A stretch of DNA of 64,000 bases from Chamaecyparis obtusa (lineage: Eukaryota; Streptophyta; Pinopsida; Cupressales; Cupressaceae): contig BSBK01000765.1 in the NCBI GenBank assembly GCA_027943335.1, positions 441,001-505,000 of the forward strand, read 5' to 3'. The notes below the pieces were generated by a model, which was given only the letters and a program-made list of their open reading frames with translations, had not been told where the DNA came from and did not search any database. Position 1 is the stretch's first letter; the number at the start of each line of letters is the position of its first letter. Both the position numbers and the translations under genes were made by a program. Of the stretch, positions 59,282-64,000 are shown piece by piece.

Positions 59282-61883
59282 TGTTGGGACTTCCCTTTGA
59301 TCTTCACTTGTAGATTTATACTTTGATGGATAACCTTAATAACACTTTGACTCTATCACCACTCCAAACTCTACAAGAAAGAGGGCCAATTAACAAGGAT
59401 CAAAAGAGATCCTCCTACACTTTGAGCCTTAATGCTCAGGCGACTGTACCATTGACTCACTTCTCTAAAGGAGTCTAAAAATTATATATAACTATATACT
59501 CTTTACTAGCTAATTTAAGATTTTATCATTTCAATGTGTGTGTGTGGTTGATGATAATGAAATGCTTCCAAAGGATGGACTAGTGCCTTATCCCAAGGCA
59601 AAGATTCACCCAATTACATACACCAACTAAAGAACTTAACTCAAATTTTATTGAATCTAGGATAAGTGCTTTTCCTATTACCCCTCTCCCTCAGACATAA
59701 GGACATCAAATTCTTGCTTGGTTGCAAACTCACTGAACCCACCTAAAAGACTTTAATCCTAACTTTGTTAGGAACTCAGAAATGACTTCACAATATTCTT
59801 TGTTTACCATATGCTAATACACTTTGTGACACTAACATATATGAGCTTAGAACCGAAACAAGAAGACATACACAAATGCAAGATTGGAACTCAATAACAT
59901 TCTCATTAATATATTTAGAATCAATACATAATCGAAACAACACAAGGATAGGAAAAGATACAAAATCTAGCTCCGCTATCAGTAAAACACTGTGAACAAC
60001 TAGCCTAGGACCAAAGAAAGTTTTGGAACCCTCACAAGATCCAAAATTCTACAATATATACTCCCTAGTCATCTTGGAATTCTCAAAGAGAATGCAACAA
60101 GCTCCAGATGACTTAGGGTTAGGGTTTCAACCACCCAACCAACTGGAAATGGTCAAAAATCAATTACAGGGGAAGAAACCTAGGAAACCAGGAGAAGACA
60201 AGCCCTGGACTAATCCTCAATCATGAAAATCTCACTAAGAAGGTACTGAGAATCATAGAAACATCCCAAAATGGCAACCCTTTCAACCACCTGCAATACA
60301 CCTCAAGCATAAAATTGCATAGTACAAACCCTGTAGATGATCACTCAACACCCTGGACCACACTACAATAGCAAGCACCACCAAACCAATCAAAATTATC
60401 TATTAAAACCATAAATTTTGGTACTTCCTATCGCTTGAAACCCTTCAAAAATTTGAATTTGAATGATAATGGTTATTTCCAAGTGCCAGTAGTAAATCGG
60501 TGGTCTAAATTTAAAATCAAGATAACTTTAAGTCATGGCCATTAGATCCTCCCTTTTCGTGGGTTTTATGATTTAACCCTAAAAGGAATCAATGGTATCA
60601 TGACAACCATAAGATCTTGTAGTGTATTAACTTCCCTAAGACTGGTGGAGCCACTGACAAGTCCACCTCATCACACCTGGAAAAATCATAGTTCACCAAC
60701 TAAGAATACGTAGCAGTGGACTCGCCGAAAGAAAAGGCTACGTCACTCAATAGAATCAATGGTCATCTCAAAATCTCATACATCTGACACATCCTATGAC
60801 AAGACTAGGACCCTCTAACACATCCAGAAACTAGGTCCCACTGACAGAATGCCATGGTGCTAATACATGGATGAATCAAATAGCACCAACTGTGCCTATG
60901 TGTAATCTTGGACCCACAAATCTCTTACGAGAATCAATGGCTGTCGCTATACTACTGCATTAAAGGTCAAGCATATTTCATTAACAGTATAATGACAGCT
61001 ACAAGATTAAATTAGACTTTAACCTACCTAAATGCCAAGAAGACTGGTCCCACTGACAAGATTCCACCTCATACTACATGGACCAATGAGAGACAGCCAA
61101 ATCAGAATACCTGGCAAGTGGACCCACATGAGAAAAAGGCTATGTCATCAGGAAAGATCAATGATCAGGATAAGATCTCAAGCCTCTGACACATCCCATG
61201 AGAACTTACACTAACCATCAGATAGAGATGTCAGAAGACTGGGCCTAGAAAACTATGCGAACATGCGACCAAAGAAAAGGAAACCGCCATGCCAAGTTGC
61301 AAACAGTCAAGAGATAAGTCGCTAGGAACATGAGAATATGCGACCACAGGTAATTGCCAGTTCATAGAAAGTTAAGAAATGACCGCCAGGCAACATGCAA
61401 ACAAGCAACAAGCTGAGAAAGAAATGTGCACATGAAAATTAGGACTTTTAAGTGACCTGATAAAGTAACATGAAATTATAACAAGGCCAGGGTTAAAACA
61501 AAGGGTTTTAAAATGTAACGGCTAGTTTTTTGAATATTCTACTTAGGGCTTTAGCCGGAGACATGAAAATTGATACAAAGACCAGAAGAAACATGCTAAG
61601 GACATGAAATTTCATAGGGAAAGACTAGATAAAGGACATAAAACCATGGAAATTCTTTCAAGTGCTAACAGTGGCTCTATCTGGGGATGTGTGGCTCTTG
61701 TAGGCACAGTAAGAATCTAGAATCACTGGTTATAGTAGACCACCTACTGGACAAGATCTCAAACAACTGAGAGCCACAGGGAAAACCCTAGGAATAGGAC
61801 AAAACAGGATAGGGGCAAGCAACAATTTGTAGAATTTACAAAATGTACAGACCTAACTACTATTCATGGAAAACAAAATACCT
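59282..61883 (-). mobile_element. 3' noncoding region and probable 3' LTR of a minus-strand gypsy element
   Basis: Begins on the plus strand with TGTTGGGACTTCCC (59282), which would be the ...CCCAACA end of a minus-strand LTR. It extends toward the stop of the integrase frame at 61884. Features: a near-duplication of about 400 bp (CACTGACAAGTCCACCTCATC near 60652, CACTGACAAGATTCCACCTC near 61050) and CTATGCGAACATGCGACC near 61254, shared with the LTR-like insert at 26-27 kb. The inner LTR border and polypurine tract were not located. A plus-strand open stretch at 60023-60226 has no recognisable content. Confidence 0.5.
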
Positions 61884-64000
61884 TCAACTGAAGTATTTCT
61901 TCAAGAATTGTCCATGAACTGGAAATTCTTGAATATCACCACTTAATTCTTTCACAATGTATGAATCTTGACCCCATTTCTCATGAATCAGATATGGCCC
62001 TAGCTAGACTAGATCAAATTTACCATGTTTTCCTTTATCCTCTAGTCTAGCATTCCAAACTAACACCAAATCACTAGGTTCAAACCTTCTATCAACAGTC
62101 TTCTTTTCATACAAATTCTTAACCTGTAACTGCAATTTGGCATTCCTTGCAACTGATTCTCTTCTAGTCTCATCTAACCTAATGAGGTCCTCAATTCTCA
62201 ACTACATCTCATCATCTATGTCATCATCATATATTTGAACAAACATGGACATTTCCAGCAGATTATTCTTAGGCATTCTTGCATGTATTCCATATACTAG
62301 GTCAAATGGTGCACAACCAATTGCCCTCTTCATAGTTACCCTATCAACCCATAGAGCTAATGGCAGCTTTGAATTCCATGCCCTCTTATTCTTTTCAAGA
62401 ATTCTCTTTAGGATTTTAATCAAACTCTTATTAGTAGATTTTGCCTAACCATTTCCTTGCGGATGATAAGGTGAGGAATTAGAAATCTGAATTCCTAAAC
62501 CTTTGCAAAAGTCCTTATATTTAGTAGACCTAAAGCACATTGCATTATCACTTACCATTATCTTAGGGAAATTAAACCTTGTAACAATATTATTCATCAA
62601 AAAATTAATTACCACCTTACTAGTTGCATTTCTTGTAGGTATAGCTTCTACCCACTTTGTAAAGTAATCAGTGGCAACTAAGATCCATGAGTGTCCTCCA
62701 CTAGACTTGTTTGGTATCTCCCCTATGAAATCAATTCCCCATTGTTGGAAAGGAGCCTAAAATTCTACTAGTTTTAATGGCATGTTACCTAAAAATTTAA
62801 GCTTACCAGAGAACCTTTGACAAGCATCACACCTCCTCACCAACTGTTCTGCATCCTTGAAGATTATGGGCCATCAGAATCTTGTTCTTAGGATTTTATG
62901 AGTAGTTGTTTTACCCATATAATGTCCCCCACAAACTCCCTCATGCATTTCTTTCAAAAACTTGTTAGCCCGATCTTCATCTACACATTTCAAAAGTATG
63001 CAATCTAAATTCTTTCTATACAACTTACATTTCACAATTACATACTTGATGGCCTATAATTTTAATGTCCTCTTCTAATTATCATTCATGTTATCTAGAC
63101 ATCTCATATTTCTCAAGTAATAGATAATATCTTGATACCAAACACAATCATCCATATCACATGTATAATCAATTTCAGAATGATTTACCTGATTTGCATC
63201 AAGATTGGATTCATCCATCAGTTTTGCCAATCCTTGTCCTCTAACCAATTTAGTAATCTAGACATCAACATTGAATTCTTGGATCCTATTGATCTATCTG
63301 CATCTTCTTGCAGACACCTCTTGCTGTGAGAAAATATCCTTCACAACTGCACTTGGCACAAAAGCAATCACAACTGCTCCCATCAAGTAACACCTAAAAG
63401 CCTTAATTACTTTCACAAGTGCATAAGCCTATTTTTCATTTATGCCATACTTCAATTCTATAGCCTACAAAGATTTATTGAAAAATGCAATAGGTTGTTC
63501 AAAACCATCCTTATTCTTTGTAACAAAACTACAACAATAGTGTGAAAAGATGCAAAGGAAAAGATGTGCATTGCAACATTATAATCAGGTGCCTTAAGCA
63601 TTGGTACATCTTTGATAGCTTGCTTGATATTTTTGAAAGCCTCATCAGGCTCACCCTCCCAATTGATTGTAGACCCTTTCTTCAACATCTTAGAAATAGG
63701 TCTAGTAACCTCTGCAAAATTTGTCACAAACCTCCTTAAGAAATTGACCTGACCAAAGAAGGACTGAATCCCTTTAACATTCTTTGGTCTCTGAATTTTA
63801 TCAATGGCTGCTACCCTTTTAGGGTCAATTCTCACTCCTTGCTTCCCAACCAAGTGGCCAAGCAACTTACCTTCAATGACACCAAAAGCACATTTCCTTG
63901 GGTCTAGTGAAATGCCAAATTCCAAGGCCCTCACAAATATTATTTCTAAATGAATACAGTGGCCTTCTTCCTTCTTGGAATAGGTAGTTAGATCATCTTG
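61884..64000 (-). pseudogene. pol: Ty3/gypsy pol (reverse transcriptase end, RNase H, integrase), runs off the window
   Basis: Read from the right edge: QDDLTTYSKKEEGH (end of the reverse transcriptase catalytic region), FGISLDPRKCAFGVIEGKLLGH, FFGQVNFLRRFVTNF, RNase H (MLKAPDYNVAMHIFSFAS; KYGINEKQAYALVK across a shift), integrase zinc region (GGHYMGKTTTHKI...RRCDACQ), core WGIDFIGEIPNKSSGGHSWI, VSDNAMCFRSTKY and SSPYHPQGNG, C-terminal MPKNNLLEMSMFVQ, FEPSDLVLVWNARLEDKGK and a stop at 61886-61884. QDDLT and a missing chromodomain suggest a Tat/Athila/Ogre-like lineage rather than the chromovirus at 44-50 kb. After GNG the expected Q-A-E reads stop-A-K, so the catalytic Glu codon is now Lys. 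Several frameshifts lie between 62424 and 63458. Confidence 0.8.

Noticed and set aside
60023..60226. Plus-strand frame (MEPSQDPKFYNIYSL...)
   Set aside because: Antisense to a gypsy 3' region and without domain; chance.

Overview
This is plant nuclear DNA that is almost entirely repetitive, made of transposable elements nested inside one another. LTR retrotransposons with tRNA-Met-type primer sites, a chromodomain Ty3/gypsy element, a Ty1/copia element and no intact host gene all point to a large plant genome. A gymnosperm is my guess from the degree of decay and the style of the elements; it is not proven. No rRNA, tRNA or CRISPR array was seen.

The left half (803-35193) holds the most interesting content: two related, decayed DNA transposons, one inside the other. 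The outer one (element B, 803-35193) and the inner one (element A, 2301-21172) have the same plan. Each carries a DDE-like transposase gene and a second, unrecognised accessory gene, transcribed toward each other, with tandem repeats between them and GGGT-starting inverted termini. Element A sits in the seventh codon of B's transposase gene and is flanked by a 3-bp duplication (ATA). Leaving out A and one ATA rejoins the reading frame from the ATG at 2282 to the coding sequence at 21176. A contains a 358-bp tandem repeat (5.5-8.45 kb) and about 45 copies of a 160-bp satellite (12.4-19.6 kb) whose unit is itself a near-perfect palindrome. B was also hit by a GC-richer LTR-like insert (about 25.6-28.7 kb) and by a small gag-only copia element (30488-33368, direct repeat AATAG).

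The region 35194-42267 holds no gene that I can support; it includes a roughly 74-bp minisatellite at 38.6-39.5 kb. From 42268 to 55712 lies a minus-strand Ty1/copia element. A plus-strand chromodomain Ty3/gypsy element (44019-50334, direct repeat ATATA) has inserted into its RNase H domain. From about 55.7 to 59.3 kb is the 5' part of another LTR element: primer site, coiled-coil gag with several zinc knuckles, and a second unrecognised gag-side domain. It is cut at 59282 by the 3' noncoding/LTR region of a third, minus-strand gypsy element with a QDDLT-type reverse transcriptase, whose polymerase runs off the right edge.

All the genes are pseudogenes. Several (element A transposase, accessory gene A, the gypsy gag-pol) keep one long frame broken mainly by nonsense substitutions of the CAG-to-TAG, CGA-to-TGA and TGG-to-stop kind. 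This fits decay of methylated cytosines rather than indel decay.
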